A stretch of 64,000 nt of DNA from Hanleya hanleyi (GCA_036873755.1 JAVTVY010020464.1:19838-83837); one strand, 5' to 3'. Numbered from the stretch's first letter, positions 45,801 to 58,279 are shown. The notes: generated by a model not told the origin, from the sequence alone. Numbers and translations: made by a program.

Positions 45801-47284
45801 GTTTACATGTAAACATTTCATTTAAAAACCACCTGCTATTGCTATGCCTACTTAATTCTCTCTCTCTATTGCATACATGTATGTTGAAGAATTATGTCTG
45901 ATCCAAGTCCAAGACATGAATGATCATTTTGAATATGCTGATTTCAGACCTTGGCAAGATCACTATACTGTGGAGCTTGTACAATCGTACTGATTGTCAG
46001 CACATGATTGAAGAAAAGAAGCTTTCTTATTGGGAAGAACTCCCAAAAATGCGAGCGAGTTACAGTTCGTGTCTTGTATGCTTGAAACAGGGAAAGTAAC
46101 ATATTTTTATACTTATTCTGTAAACTTTACATCGCGGGAGATGTTTTTTCAAAGTTTGTTGATTGTCGATGCGAATTATCTGCCGGGATCGTCAGCGGGA
46201 AAATAGGACGCTAGTAATTTGCGCAAACAGTTTGTGTACATGTGAAACAAAATACATTTCTGATGTTGGGTTACATTCTGTCGACAGTTTTATATTTCTT
46301 CACAGTGTGTTAGTATTATTTATGAGAAATGATAACATTTCCGGTTTACGATTGATGAAACATATGTAACTTTGTTCATTTATTGAACAGATTTGCAATC
46401 GATTGTAGCGCTTTGCAACATTTTTTTTGATTAATGGAAATTACTGTGTAAATCATAAGTAGTTTGAAAACTGCTATATGAAGTTAAAATGCCGACATGG
46501 TAGAAAAAAGCTTTGAAAAATGAACAAAATAGTGGTTCGGGAGGGATGCCTGTATGCAGCTGAAGTGGAGAAATCTGGCAGCCACGTCTGACGACGACAC
46601 GAAATATGTCGTGTCACCTGGAGCGAACAGCTTCGCCAGGCGAACCAAGCGGTAGTCCCCCACGCCTAGCCGAGAGTGTTACCTCTGCAGGTGTTGTGTT
46701 AGCGGGCGTCAGCTAATCAACAAGTGTCTGGCTCTTATCATTGCTTATCCAGGCGCGAGGTGTACTCCACAAAGACCGTATTATAGTGTTTTGTTTGTGC
46801 ATCACGTACGGTATATCTTATGCTATGACAATTTCCTTCACATTCAATACATTGTACAGATATCTGGTACCGGTAGACGTAGAATATAACTTGTTTGGGT
46901 GGCATGAAGCTGGAAATTAGTCAGCAAATAAAGACGTTCTTATTGACAAGCACTTCTTGCATAAATTATTAACCGGCCACGTGCACGTTCCGTTACAAAT
47001 ACCCACCAAATTAGTTACAAAGAAGACAATGAAATTCAAACCCATTTTTCATAGTATTGTAAATAAAAATTCTAAATGGAAAATTTAGTGTTTACAGTAT
47101 TGGAAATATATTAAGTTCAAATGTAATGGCTAAACTGCATATTTGCATCACATACCTATGAAATAGTTCAAATTGAACAATTGAATTGCGATGATAACTT
47201 TGTGCATTTGAATTACTGTAACGTGTAATAATCGTAATTTTGGATGTGGTGGTTAAATGCAATTCTTCGCCAGATATCTATCAA
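42894..47284. other. Gene-free stretch with one strong hairpin
   Basis: A 12-bp perfect stem (AGCCAGTGTATC at 43655, GATACACTGGCT at 43685) with an 18-base loop is the only structured feature. A 63-codon frame from 44409 ends near a GTAAAG but has no promoter. Nothing else is supported. Confidence 0.45.
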
Positions 47285-47800
47285 ATGATAGCAAATAAAT
47301 CCATCAAAACAAACATTTCACATATACATTTACAGTATTGTAAATGAAACTGTAATGTGTGAAATGATTTCATGCGTAGCTACCATCATAGGAAATAAAA
47401 ATGTAATATTCACCATACATTCACACGTGTATGTGGAAGAGGTAGATATAAGTATTCCTTTTGAAATGTTTTAATATGTACCTAATAGCGTAGCAAATAA
47501 AATGGTATTATACCCCATACATTTAAACATCTATGGGGTAGATGTAAATTTAAATATTTTTTTTGAAATGATTTAATATGTACCTACCATTATAGCAAAT
47601 AAAATTGTAATATACACCATTCCTTTGCGCATCTGTGAGATAAATGTAAATATAAGTATTCTTTTTCAAATGATTTCATATATAGCTACCAGCTTAGCAA
47701 ATAAAATGGATTTATACACCAACATTTACACATCTAGAGGATAGTTGTAAATATAAACATTTTATTTGCATTGTTTTGAGATATAGATGCCATAGTTCGA
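47285..47800 (+). repeat. 102-bp tandem repeat, five units
   Basis: Units start at GCAAATAAA-like sequence near 47291, 47391, 47493, 47595 and 47697 (100-102 bp apart). Each contains ATACACCATACATTTACACA and TATAAGTATTCTTTTTGAAA variants. Confidence 0.8.
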
Positions 47801-47904
47801 AATTTACGGTTAAGTTTCTTCTTATTTGCCATATATATCACGCAATGGTCAATATAACTACAACAATTCACATATATTTATTACAGGTTTGAAAGTATAA
47901 TAGT

Positions 47905-49079
47905 GATACAGTCATTTAGTGCAACACATGGCCTTTCCAACAATACCAAAATATCCCATAATGTGAAGTACTTTATCAAATTACATGATATTTTCTATCT
48001 TTACCCCAATTCCAGAACTGTGTTCGTGCCTGAGAATTTAACCACATTTCATTATCTTTACAGCACCTAAAACTTGTTTTCTCGCAGACGAAAATGATCT
48101 CGATCATCAGATAGGCATGCCCAATGTAAATCCTGACGTATTTAGCAAATCTAATTCGATCATTTATGATACTGATCACAGAGTCGAGAGGAGGGCGAAA
48201 ATATCATTTTGAACAATGTTGACACATTATGATAACATCATGCAGTCATAATCACAACAAACATGTTTAAATGTCACATATTCATTTAGTGCTTTATATC
48301 ACCTTTCCAAAAGTATCAAATATGCCATACATTAAAGCACAATGACTAGTCATATGGCGTTTTTTCTATTGTATTAGTGCTTGGAAACTCGACCAACCCT
48401 AAACTTGTTTTCACGGGGATAAATAGTGATCTCCAATCACCAGTAATGCATGGTCAATACATTTCTATGTGAAATGAGCCGGAAATGTGTGATTATTCAT
48501 GATATTGATAATGAAGTTCAGAGGAGAGCGAAAATGTCATTTTTGACAATGTTGTTCTATTATGATGTCTCTGTGACACCATTGTAACATCATAATCGCA
48601 TCAAACATGTTTAAATGTGACAGTCATTTAGTACATTATATAGGCTTTCCGAAAATACCAAATATATTACAGTTTCAAGCAATTCCCATGGCGATTTTAC
48701 TATCTGGACCCCATTTCAAAAGCTGTGTTGTAGTGCTTAAAAATTCGACCATGCTGCATTACGCTGACAGTCCATGAAACTGAAGATAAAACATAATCTC
48801 CGATCATCAGTAATTCATGCCCAATACATTTCTAGGTCATTTGAACAGAGATAATGTGATTATTTATTATATATTATATTGATCATAAAGTGCAGAGGAG
48901 AGCGAAAATTTCATTTTGAACAAGTCACATCATGACGTCTTCATGACATCATAATCGTCTCAATCATGTTTAACCGTGTGATAGTAATTTAGTGTGTTAT
49001 ATAACCTTTCTAAAAATACCAAATATGCCATAATTTGAAGTATTATAACTATTCACATGGTGCTCTGCTATCTATATCC
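47905..49079 (+). repeat. About 340-370 bp diverged tandem repeat, four units
   Basis: Units start at CATTTAGTG-like sequence near 47913, 48283, 48625 and 48986. Shared blocks are CCTTTCCAAAAATACCAAAT, GATCTCCGATCATCAGTAAT and GAGGAGAGCGAAAATTTCAT. The fourth unit is cut by the solo LTR and resumes after 49730. Confidence 0.75.
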
Positions 49080-49726
49080 TGTCATGGTATTGTAGTCTAT
49101 TATTAGACATTGTGGATGTTTCTGGAATATGGGGCTGACGCAAGCTTGATTACGTACTATTATGTCGGTCAACCACTTAGAGCTTTCTGGGAGAATATTG
49201 TAAATTGTATCTAGGTCAGACGATGCGGTAATGCTGTGTGTTCTAGAAGCTTCTTGATTGGCAGAATGATCTGGAATGCCTCATAGAGTATAAATAGCGC
49301 CTCACTCAGTCATTCAAGAGGGAATTCAAACTGGCATTTTATGTGGGTCTCTTATACTGTGTTATTATCTGGATTTACCTTTGTCTGTATCTACGGACTG
49401 CTGGATTATTTACTTCTGTGGATTAACTGTTGGCTGCTGCATTATCTACGCTATTTGCTAACGGCTATCGGATATTAGACATTTACTGGGATTGTGTGCA
49501 GCTGAGCTGTGTTGGATTACCATTATTCAGAAGAGTGATTTGTGCGCGTCAACAAGGACTGTGAAGTAAACACCGGTATAGCATTGAACAGTAAGACTAT
49601 TTCATACGTCTATTTGTTGTATTAACCTTACTTAAATTGTATTTGATTTTAGTATTGTAAATAAATATTTGATTGTTAATCCATGACTTCACACGTCTTT
49701 CTGTTACGGTAAAAGCTGACGTAACA
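49080..49726 (+). mobile_element. Solo LTR, 647 bp
   Basis: It starts TGTCATGG and ends GACGTAACA, with the 4-bp target duplication ATCC on both sides (49076-49079 and 49727-49730). A TATA box (TATAAATA, 49289-49296) and AATAAA (49660-49665) fall where an LTR promoter and poly(A) signal should. The tandem-repeat sibling near 48700 (CTATCTGGACCCCATTT) shows the uninterrupted target. No internal sequence is left, so LTR-LTR recombination has removed it. Confidence 0.75.
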
Positions 49727-49764
49727 ATCCCCATTTTCAGAAACTGATTTTCGTAAGTCCCATA

Positions 49765-51451
49765 TATCCCAAACGCCTCATGGCCGGAGTGCAAACAAGT
49801 GGTTTTCAACTTGGCATATGATAGGCTGTCAGAAATATATAGTCGGCAAAATTCTCCAATGGGGGGAGGTGAACCTATTGTTGAATCACGGTCTGCTGGT
49901 ACTGTTTGACGTAACTTGCCCTGGTACTGTTTGCAAGGCACCGCCCTGCTAAAGGCTTGGTACTACCCGTCGCTGCCCAGCACGTTTCGGCTCTAATGCG
50001 TCTGCATTATATAATGATTATAGGAAGTTATACAATGCCAGATAACTGGCCTCATTCTTGCAGCAGTCGTGCATCTCTTCTCGGGCATAAGACTAGTCCT
50101 GATACATATTAGGTATTCCCGCATACCGGTGACACAACTTTGGGGGGTTTTTTTCCTACTAAAGCTAAATCAGAACTACTTGGTCTTACGATCTATGCGT
50201 CTTGAATCTTCATCCAAGGCAACTTGTGTCTCAATTACAATATATGCATTCATTCTGGAAAGTAGAGTCCTAGTTACCACGAGTGTTTAGTCGTGGTTCG
50301 TCAACTGAAGGTCCTCTGTACTCGTTAATTTTTGAAATGTTTAGCGATCACTCAAGCATTCTCAGTACAGTACCATCTGCAGTTAAATTAAATCTATGCT
50401 AATTAAATTTATCTACAAACGCAACAAGGATGAAAAGCTGTAGTGCTATGGCTTTTGAGCAACAGATGAGACATTTTTCTCCTTAGTGCACCGGATGACA
50501 CCAGGTTAGTATTTCAGTCGGTGGCAAGTTTAGTGCATCTGATAGGAATGGTTGAAAATCCACCGAAAGCCGTTAAAATAAGCACTTGAATTCGTGACAA
50601 TCATTGATAGAGAATTTCGGATCCTACACGTAGCGAGATAACCTGAGTAACCCTTCTGCTTCGTCTTGTAATCATAACTACAGTAGTAGATCACTTAGTG
50701 CGGTGCTGTCTCGAGGGGCCAAATCGTTTGTCCGGTTAGTATTTTTATCATGATCAGACCTCAGTACGATAAACACCTCTGCACAAATTGTGCCAATTCT
50801 TTCTAATATCTCTAACTTACTGTTATTTAATCGGGATTGCGAACCAGCACGTTTCAACATCATGAAGATTACGACGACTATCTTTGGAAGCTACTGAGGA
50901 CCATAGAATAATTTCCGCTGAAACAGCGGGATAACTCGGAAATTCGTTTGGTATCTCTGAATTTCGAGATAGTAGGTCGAATTTCCGAGATACATGTAGC
51001 AAATAATATTTCGAGATATTAAGTGAAACTTTTTGTGTTAATCTGTCGAAAAAAGTCTTCTCTTCGTTGGAAGAAGTTGCTGCTTGTCCGGTTTTTCGGG
51101 TTTCGTGGTCTTGGAACAAAAAATAGTTTACAGGGGCCCGCCTACTAAAAAGGCGTTTTTGCAATGTCGGCAGCCATTTCCCATGTTGTGTGCCAAATGA
51201 CGTGACGGTAAAATAAATTCACCTTTTCACATTTGACGGAAACAAAACTATTGGCACGAAATGACTGCCTCTGGTGTTTGACTTTGGTTGAAGAGGGCTA
51301 AAGTGGCGTAGATCGGGAAATCTAACTGTAATAATGCAATATGTGTAATGGATTTCGGATGACGTAATCGCTGATTGTTGTATTGTAAAGTTATACTACA
51401 AAAGGATTGATTTAGACCTCATGGAGATGTTGGAAGACAAAATAAGCTAAA
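49765..51451. other. Gene-poor stretch with a 113-codon frame of repeat type
   Basis: The minus frame 50823-51164 is uninterrupted but contains back-to-back TTTCGAGATA / TTTCCGAGATA motifs (50960-51025), typical of an interspersed repeat. I do not call it a gene. The rest is empty. Confidence 0.4.
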
Positions 51452-52408
51452 TACAAGCGTCTAGTCCGTCAATCAATATTCAGTCGTCGTCCATTAAAGA
51501 ATTTCCGCGTCCATAATCCAAAGACCTAATTCATATAACAGCATTATCACCAAAAGATAAGAAAGTATCGTAGTGTACAGAAACATAGTTTCCTGCAAGA
51601 ACGAAGGGGTCAACAGCTTTCAATGATGCCTGCAACACATCATGATGTTCCAAAAATATCAAATCCGTGTCGCCGATCAGTATTCGATCATTCCTCGATT
51701 ATTAACATATTATCATATGATCACTATGAGAAGGTGAATATATATAAATATTAATCTCATAATTAATAACTGACCAATAACAAGCCCCTGTGGGTAACCG
51801 AAATGAGACACAAGTTGCCAAACGTAACGCCATATATCTTGCACTCTACGCTCGTATTTTGCTTTCAGCATGCGATATGTATCGCCAAATTTGAGAAACT
51901 TTGAGTGCAGGTGCTTGCTTTACAAGTTTCTGCAATAGACGTTGATTAAAATCGTCAGATTTTACAACGCCTTTAGCAAATGCCACTAGGTGAGATATGT
52001 ATACGCCATATGTAGATCCCCCTGAATATTACTTTCCGGAAAGCGATGGTTTACAATTTCGAAATTATAATCATCTCCCTCGTCGTAAAATCGACGAGAG
52101 AGAAGGCCTAAATATGATGTGCCGTTAGGGCTACCTGTAGTTTCCTTCAAATTCAGTGAAGGTTATTATATATCCCTCACTGCGTCATTTATATAGCCAT
52201 TATCCACAATGTTTGGTGAATGAGAAGGAACGGGCTGTGAATTGATCGGTTTTTGAAAGTGTCTGCATATAGTCATATTCATAAGAAAACAGATATAGGT
52301 CAGCAAAAAGGGGTACACAATTAGTACCCATTGGAATACCTATATGCTGTTGATATCTTGTGTTGCAAAATTTTATGTAGATATTATTAATGAGAAATTC
52401 AAGCAACT
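51452..52408 (-). mobile_element. Retroelement family R, copy D (longest 5' extent)
   Basis: From the 3' terminus at 51452 it extends further into the reverse transcriptase than any other copy. The 52200-52406 frame carries QQHIGIPMGTNCVPLFADLY. Frameshifts, stops and a replaced segment (about 51685-51790) show decay. Confidence 0.75.
52200..52406 (-). pseudogene. Reverse transcriptase core fragment (GIPMGTNC block)
   Basis: About 60 residues with GIPMGTNC and ADLYLFSYE, which I recognise as the block before the catalytic YxDD of a reverse transcriptase group common in invertebrates. Whether it belongs to Penelope-like or another non-LTR class I cannot settle. The frame then breaks, and the catalytic motif is not readable in this copy. 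Confidence 0.65.
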
Positions 52409-52573
52409 CAAAAAAAAAAGAAGCACCCAGTGAATGATATCCCTTTTATTAGGAGGAAGGCAGGTAACTATCAAATGAAGACGAATATTAAACATGGAGA
52501 GGTTTACAACAAGTCACACTGTGTCCACTTCATAATAGGACTAGTTCCCAGGGCGTATATGAGCGACAGTGAA

Positions 52574-52805
52574 TTACAAGCGTCTGGTCCCTCATTCATA
52601 ATTCAGCCGTCGTCCATTAAATAATATCTGCGTCCATAATCCAAAGACCAACATTAGCACCAAACTCAAAAAGACGATCATAGTATACATAAACATAGGT
52701 TAGTTTCCTGCGAGACAGAAGCGGTCAGTTTTCAATGATGTCGGCAAGACATCATGATGTCTATCGCTGTTACATATGATATTGGTTGTAAAGTTGTCAT
52801 AATTT
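52574..52805 (-). mobile_element. Retroelement family R, copy E (3' fragment)
   Basis: It begins at the family terminus (TTACAAGCGTCTGGTCC on the plus strand) and is lost after about 230 bp, just before the LTR provirus. Small deletions are present. Confidence 0.7.
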
Positions 52806-52863
52806 TGTTGTAATGTCTAGTTCATTCCAGCTAATGAATGTATGCGCTTAGCTCATTTCCACT

Positions 52864-53556
52864 TGCAAACGTTTTACAGTATACAGAGAAGTTCGCAAAC
52901 TCTATTTACTGAAGGGTTCGTCTTTGCATAACCTGTACCAGAAGTGCTCGTTCGACTCTGAAGTTGCCTCCAAAGATTTGACACAAGATTGAAGCTTCTT
53001 CACAATAAACTCGCATTTAGTCGTTGGTAGACATCACATAGTACAGCAGTCCAAATGGTATACAAACATTTCACTTCTAACAATGAACACGATGCGTTCA
53101 AAGGAGACAGGGTCTTCTAGTCTAAAGACATGCTATCTCCATTCAGTTTATATGCATATACAACTCAATACGTCATTTAATCACGAGAAACCAATCGAGA
53201 GGGAATCATGTCCGTTTCAGAAAGGCTCCCATGGTCAAACACAGTTCATCATTTCCATTTGTCAAATCGAATCCGTATACATCAGCTATATTCATTTCAG
53301 AGCAAACCCTGCACATGTAGATAAAGTTAATTCAAGTGCAAGTTTCCATTTATACAGGATGCAGGAAACCTGACCCTAATTCAACCTCTGGTTAACATCT
53401 CTGAGGTTAATCGGGACTCCTCTCTGCAACGCGTACATGCACATATTAAAATGACAAATTAGCCAAACACGAGATATATATATGATTTTCTATATAATAA
53501 CCTGATCAAAATATAAATGAGCCTAAAACCTTCATTATCTCATTCGATATTTTACA
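52864..53556 (-). repeat. 3' LTR of the provirus
   Basis: 693 bp, identical in length to the other LTR. On the minus strand it begins TGTAAAATATCG and ends AACGTTTGCA. It differs from its partner at positions such as GATGCG versus GAGGCG and AGACATGC versus AGAAATGC. Confidence 0.9.
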
Positions 53557-53985
53557 TACCTCCGTTACCACAAGTTAATTGTTAGTTCTCCCAACAACAA
53601 TTAACTCATATACTATCAATCAATATATAGCAAATATCATATGGTATCATGCGGGAAAAAGGACTTATAATAGAACGGTTACAACTTAAAAATCAAAAAT
53701 AGATATATCAGATACCAAAGAATAAAAATGAAAAGATCAATTGACATGTTCCAAATGTTATATTAGCAAGACAAACAAAAGCAAAATTATCAAATCATGA
53801 ATTAATACTAGGTTAAAATAAGCCATTAAAAAGATGGTCAGGGAAATATGAAACCAAATAAATGCTTTTAAGGCGTGCACTCCTCTAGCATTCATTTGAA
53901 ATTTCACATACCTTCCCTACCGGAAGTTAGATGATCATCTCGGCCAAAACAACATCTAACTAATTTAGACAAAACCAGTAGTAAT
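53557..53985. other. Provirus interior between env and 3' LTR
   Basis: Non-coding. A roughly 60-bp segment next to the LTR (ACATACCTCCGTTACC) has a diverged second copy near 53908 (ACATACCTTCCCTACC), so the polypurine-tract region may have been duplicated. Confidence 0.5.
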
Positions 53986-55540
53986 TCAGGACTGAGAAAA
54001 TTCAAACCCACAAGTTGATTGAACTTGGGGTACATCTTGTAATACAACATCATCATTAGCGGGTGATGGTACAGAAGTGGAGCGCTTTAGAGACTTGGAC
54101 AAACAATGCGCAAAACAACAAAAACATAAGTTGAAACGTTTCATAATCCGGACATTAATAAAAACAAGTATGCATACTAAAAAGAAAGAAACACTTAAGT
54201 ACATCAGAATGTCTCGAAAAGTGACAGAAATAGCCGCACTATTTTCAACCATTCGTAAAGGTTGTAGGGGAACATACTCCACTTTACGGAGATCATGCCA
54301 GGGTGTTGAGTTCAGGTAGGACAAAATGTTAGACTCATTTAAAACTGTAGGAATGTTAAAGGATGGTAAGGCAATAACACTGGAAGAGAGCGATACAGTA
54401 CGAGTCATAACCTGGACCTGGCTTAGTCTCCAACCTAGTCCGCTAAAAGTACAATTATTTGGACTCAATAAATATAGTCCTGCGGACAGCTTATGGGTTG
54501 ATGTGGATGCACCATCACAATGTTCAGAGACATCTTCTCCAAAAGTTTGCAAGACAAACTCACCTGGAGCGAGCTTAAATATTTTGCTGGTTGTATCGTT
54601 AGTCTGAATCAACTTAACCAAGCACGAATCACTTGGGGTACCGGTCAAGATACTCACAACACAGGGAATATGGTGTGCATCCATCATGGCGTTACCATAG
54701 CACACACGAGGTGTCTCACCTGTACAACGGTTAGGGCGAAAATATCACCCTGATCGAGTATTTAATCCAACATGATCAGCAGACAACATAACTTGCAGCA
54801 AATGACCAGAATCACCTAAGGACATAGCCCACGATCGTAGGCCGTATTCAACATACGCACCGTTATCAATTAGAGGAAGCATGGCGATATAATTTAAGGA
54901 TGTAGAATCATCAGCATCTGTCCAAATAGGATGAACCAAAACATTCTGATAATACCAAAAGTAAGGTTGGATAAGCTGGACTCCCGTAGGCACCATCTGT
55001 TGTATCTTACGTAATTCAGATAGCGGGAACAATTCTTCAGCGAGGCGACCTAATTCCATGGAAGCATATTGACGCGTATATCGTGAATGAGCCTCGTTAA
55101 AAGTACGCATGGTTAATTCCAAGGCACCAAGGATTTGGTTAAACTTCAATAAAAGGTAAAGACGCTGTCATTCCTGCTGTTGCGTCACCTTGACGTAATA
55201 AATAAAAGAGTTAACATGTTCAGTAATGTTAACAACAGCTGACGCTAGTTGATTAATCCGATCTCGATTTATGGTAATCTCATCAAAAGCATGGCGTATC
55301 CCGGTAGCAAGTTCATTGGAAAAATGGGCAATACCATTAGCAGCAGTTAGCGTAGTTTGAATCAATCGCCGGAGTTGTTCTATATCTTTAGCACTAGCAA
55401 AGCCAAACAGGGCGGAAACAATTTCACCTACAAAATCCAATAAACCTCGCCGAACTCTGTTAGGTTTTGGAACATACGAATTAGCACGCTCAGTCTGGTC
55501 AACTAGGTGATGGAAACGATAAAACCAACTTAAAAGATCG
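53986..55540 (-). pseudogene. env: Env-like fusion glycoprotein, broken
   Basis: Minus-strand frames 55440-55168, 55149-54745 and 54705-53986 are consecutive parts of one protein. Near the 5' side a dibasic cleavage-type motif RVRR is followed by GLLDFVGE and a hydrophobic FG stretch. This resembles the F-type fusion proteins of baculoviruses and errantivirus-like Gypsy elements. Near the C terminus a hydrophobic segment (LSVSFFLVCILVF) fits a membrane anchor, followed by a basic cytoplasmic tail. Breaks: a TGA with frame change at about 55150-55168, and a stop near 54747 that the inverted partner does not share. The N-terminal part is missing beyond the inversion junction at about 55545. Non-functional as it stands. 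Confidence 0.75.
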
Positions 55541-55547
55541 GTATGCG

Positions 55548-56258
55548 TCCTCTAATTGATAACGGTGCGTATCTTGAATACGGCCTACGATCGTGGGCTA
55601 TGCCCTTACGTGATTCTGGTCATTTGCTGCAAGTTATGTTGTCCGCTGATCATGTTGGATTAAATACTCGATCAGGGTGGTATTTTCGCCCTAACCGTTG
55701 TACAGGTGAGACACCTCGTGTGTGCTATGGTAACGCCATGATGGATGCACACCATATTCCCTGTGTTGTGAGTATCTTGACCGGTACCCCAAGTGATTCG
55801 TGCTTGGTTAAGTTGATTCAGACTAACGATACAACCAGCAAAATATTTGAGCTCGCTCCAGGTGAGTTTGTCTTGCAAACTTTTGGAGAAGAAGTCTCTG
55901 AACATTGTGATGGTGCATCCACGTCAGCCCATAAGCTGTCCGCAGGACTATATTTATTGAGTCCAAATAATGTACTTTTAGCGGACTAGGTTGGAGACTA
56001 AGCCAGGTCCAGGTTATGACTCGTGCTGTATCGCTCTCTTCCAGTGTTATTGCCTTACCATCCTTTAACATTCCTACAGTTCTAAATGAGTCTAACATTT
56101 TGTCCTACCTGAACTCAACACCCTGGCATGATCTCCGTAAAGAGAAGTATGTTCCCCTACAACCTTTACGGATGGTTGAAAATAGTGCGGCTATTTCTGT
56201 CACTTTTCGAGACATTCTGATGTACTTAAGTGTTTCTTTCTTTTTAGTATGCATACTA
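55548..56258 (+). pseudogene. Inverted partial copy of the env-like gene
   Basis: About 711 bp on the plus strand mirror 54876-54166 with few differences. The turn is at the perfect palindrome TAGTATGCATACTA (56245-56258), after which about 48 bp run back in the original sense up to the primer-binding site. Its own frame is cut by a one-base loss near 55970. A transcript through the provirus could fold into a stem of about 700 bp with a loop of about 670 bases. Confidence 0.85.
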
Positions 56259-56310
56259 AAAAGAAAGAAACAAGACAGAAACACTTAAGTACATCAGAAT
56301 GTCTCGTCGG

Positions 56311-56318
56311 GGTCGCCA
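56311..56318 (-). promoter_or_regulatory. Primer-binding site core
   Basis: TGGCGACC on the minus strand, continuing CCGACGAGAC, one base from the 5' LTR end. TGG start matches the CCA end of a tRNA primer. Which tRNA is not determined. Confidence 0.65.
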
Positions 56319-56319
56319 A

Positions 56320-57012
56320 TGCAAACGTTTTACAGTATACAGAGAAGTTCGCAAACTCTATTTACTGAAGGGTTCGTCTTTGCATAACCTGTACCAGAAG
56401 TGCTCGTTCGACTCTGAAGTTGCCTCCAAAGATTTGACACAAGATTGAAGCTTCTTCACAATTAACTCGCATTTATTCGTTGGTAGACATGACATAGTAC
56501 AGCAGTCCAAATGGTATACAAACATTTCACTTCTAACAATGAACACGAGGCGTTCAAAGGAGACAGGGTCTTCTAGTCTAAAGAAATGCTATCTCCATTC
56601 AGTTTATATGCATATACAACTCAATACGTCATTTAATCACGAGAAACCAATCGAGAGGGAATCATGTCCGTTTCAGAAAGGCTCCCATGGTCAAACACAG
56701 TTCATCATTTCCATTTGTCAAATCGAATCCGTATACATCAGCTATATTCATTTCAGAGCAAACCCTGCACATGTAGATAAAGTTAATTCAAGTGCAAGTT
56801 TCCATTTATACAGGATGCAGGAAACCTGACCCTAATTCAACCTCTGGTTAACATCTCTGAGGTTAATCGGGACTCCTCTCTGCAACGCGTACATGCACAT
56901 ATTAAAATGACAAATTAGCCAAACACGAGATATATATATGATTTTCTATATAATAACCTGATCAAAATATAAATGAGCCTAAAACCTTCATTATCTCATT
57001 CGATATTTTACA
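56320..57012 (-). repeat. 5' LTR of the provirus
   Basis: 693 bp partner of 52864-53556, followed by target duplication CACT at 57013. Confidence 0.9.
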
Positions 57013-57016
57013 CACT

Positions 57017-57815
57017 GTATATGTCAAACAGGGCGAAATTCTATATATTTTTGTGGCCCATCTCATATAACGTGTAATCAATGCGCGTTTGCATTTGTAT
57101 AATTTACCGACATATCTATAGTGGAAATTAAGAATTTGTATTTAAAAGTTTGTTGTAAGATAAATTAGAGCAATTTAACATCCGATCGGGTTAATATGCC
57201 ACATTTAAACCTCGAAAACGGGAGAATGGTATACCTGCCTAATAGTTAATATTAATAAAAATGAAGATATTTTTCGCCTTACCCAATAAAAAAAAACACC
57301 TGATTTTCCACGAGTGTTATTTTGGGATATTTTTTACAGTTGAATTAGATCTGAAGTAAAAAAAAGGGTCGTTTTGAGAACTTACCGTTATCAGCAGGAA
57401 TAAATAACTTGGGGTACGTTTCACAAAGAATAAAATGTAAAATGGCTGTCCCTAACGATATGAAGCATTGAAAACGGGCATGAATGTGGGTACCGATGTA
57501 CCAGTTAGCCGTTGTGCCAGTGACCTTGCAGTAGATGGAAATACAAACGAGTCGGGAGTTTATGAAACTTCCGAATTGAAGAGCGAAAGATCGCCAGTGA
57601 ATAGAAAATCCCCACAACATCCTCCGTCCCTTGTGCACACGTTGTATGCAGGGGGCATTAATATTCACAACAAATAAAAAATACCACATCTATACCAAAC
57701 AGATCGCATCCGGTCATAATCAGTCAGGATCACCCCGCAATCAACATCGCCACCTATAATAACCAGATCCAAAAGGGTAATCCTATAGCGGGTGCCGTTA
57801 AAATGTTGTTGAAAA
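57017..57815. other. No recognisable feature
   Basis: Frames on both strands (57345-57689) have no recognisable domain. Nothing else supported. Confidence 0.45.
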
Positions 57816-58279
57816 TACAAGCGTCGGGTCTGTCATTTATTATTCAGCTATCGCCCATTACAGAATCTCCGCGTCTATAACCCAAAGACCTATTTCATAT
57901 AACAATATTAGCACCAAATTAAAACAACAACAACAACAACCCTCATAGTATACATAACATAGTCTAGTTTCCTGCAAGAGAGAAGCGGTCAACAGTGTTC
58001 AGTGATGCCAGCCAAATACCACGATGTTCCACGAATATCAAATCCATATCGGTGATCAGTATTCTTAGTCATTTTGATTTTCTTTTGAAGTCGTTATCTA
58101 GAGAATGATTGATGTCAGTCACGCTTTGATTGCGTTTGTTCATGTGAATACCATGAGGACTTTGAAGTAAATGGGTTCATACGACCCCAAGCTCGAGTTG
58201 AAAGGTATTAGATATGAGTAATGAAAAGTAACGCCATAGATCTTGCACGCTACGCTCATATTTTGCTATCAGCATGCGG
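57816..58279 (-). mobile_element. Retroelement family R, copy F (old)
   Basis: It starts at the family terminus (TACAAGCGTCGGGTCTG) and reaches the last part of the reverse-transcriptase frame (TTGCTATCAGCATGCGG). Substitutions and an AACAACAACAACAAC expansion show that it is older. Confidence 0.7.

Larger units (their letters stand above)
52864..57012 (-). mobile_element. Rearranged LTR provirus (env only, no gag-pol)
   Basis: Two direct LTRs of 693 bp each (52864-53556 and 56320-57012) differ at about five positions. Target duplication CACT flanks both sides (52860-52863 and 57013-57016). Sense is the minus strand: the LTR reads TG...CA and a primer-binding site TGGCGACCCCGACGAGAC follows the right-hand LTR after one base. 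The interior lacks any gag, protease, reverse transcriptase or integrase. It holds an env-like gene, part of it duplicated in inverted orientation. The few LTR differences mean a recent insertion. Confidence 0.9.

Noticed and set aside
50823..51164. 113-codon minus-strand frame
   Set aside because: It is built around repeated TTTCGAGATA-type motifs, has no promoter or splice signals, and looks like an interspersed repeat. A database search showing many near-identical copies would confirm this.
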